Part shown: piece by piece, positions 13,078-13,158 of the stretch
Position numbering within the stretch: position 1 is the first letter of the stretch
Layout: each line of letters begins with the position of its first letter
NCBI GenBank assembly: GCA_035946955.1
Contig: DASYYE010000009.1
Coordinates: 1 to 13,158, forward strand
Length of the DNA: 13,158 bases
From: DASYYE01 sp035946955
Lineage (GTDB): Bacteria > Actinomycetota > Actinomycetes > Streptosporangiales > Streptosporangiaceae
Direction of reading: 5' to 3'
The notes under the pieces: model-generated
What the model saw: the letters and a program-made list of their open reading frames with translations, nothing else
What the model was told of the DNA's origin: nothing
Databases searched by the model: none
Translations under genes and position numbers: made by a program

Positions 13078-13158
13078 TCACCCGGCTGGCGTGGAGAGCA
13101 GGGCGGACATCCGCGAGAGTGCCGCGGGCACGAGCCAGTAGTAGACCCAGGTGCCACG
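13078..13158 (-). CDS. ArsR-family regulator, C-terminal end only
   Basis: The last 26 codons before a TGA (13078-13080) read RGTWVYYWLVPAALSRMSAL and so on, ending in STPAG. R-x-G-x-W-V-Y-Y-x-L followed by a short helix is the standard C-terminal end of the winged helix of ArsR/SmtB-type repressors, just after the beta-hairpin wing. The HTH and any metal-binding residues lie beyond the window edge, so neither the ligand nor the subtype can be judged. It is convergent with the XRE/DUF397 operon, with the 63-bp repeats lying between. Confidence 0.72.
   Translation of the reverse strand, partial: RGTWVYYWLVPAALSRMSALLSTPAG

Overview
The window is high-GC DNA with strong G/C preference at third codon positions. 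It carries families typical of filamentous Actinomycetota: an HATPase / Scr1-type XRE / DUF397 cluster, a MocR regulator, an ECF sigma factor with a membrane partner, and a substrate-binding/VWA fusion. A sporulating actinomycete (Streptomycetales or Streptosporangiales) is the best guess; the sequence alone does not settle genus or species.

Layout. 1-1301: the C-terminal part of a WD40 beta-propeller protein, entering from the left. 1320-1705: a decayed, frameshifted Uma2-type nuclease gene with no N-terminus. 1780-1857: tRNA-His(GTG) on the minus strand, just downstream of orn (oligoribonuclease); orn in turn lies 9 bp behind a PNPOx-like flavin protein gene. A MocR regulator (3433-4935) is divergent from the flavin protein gene, with a TAGTGG/CCACTA palindrome between them. 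A 16-bp hairpin (4940-4976) separates MocR from the convergent minus-strand pair of an ECF sigma factor (6201-about 6869) and its downstream single-pass membrane protein (5009-6166), whose outer part ends in 18 octapeptide LPxSVLxx repeats. Divergent from the sigma gene is an ACAD10/11-like phosphotransferase (6965-8053). Several hairpins then separate it from a convergent substrate-binding/VWA protein with a degenerate MIDAS site (8338-10128), a four-helix membrane protein (10244-10777) and an anti-sigma-type HATPase (10869-11387). Divergent from the HATPase are a possible 27-codon ORF, an Scr1-family XRE regulator (11593-12462) and a DUF397 protein (12463-12708). Two strong hairpins follow, then a low-GC region with a 63-bp-period degenerate repeat (about 12818-13069). 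The right edge holds the last 26 codons of an ArsR-type regulator on the minus strand.

How the genes may work together. Four regulatory modules are visible: MocR with its flavin protein; ECF sigma with its membrane partner; HATPase/XRE/DUF397; and the ArsR fragment. The two items most worth following up are the sigma-linked octapeptide-repeat protein and the 63-bp repeat array, which resembles a CRISPR in spacing but not in repeat or spacer behaviour.
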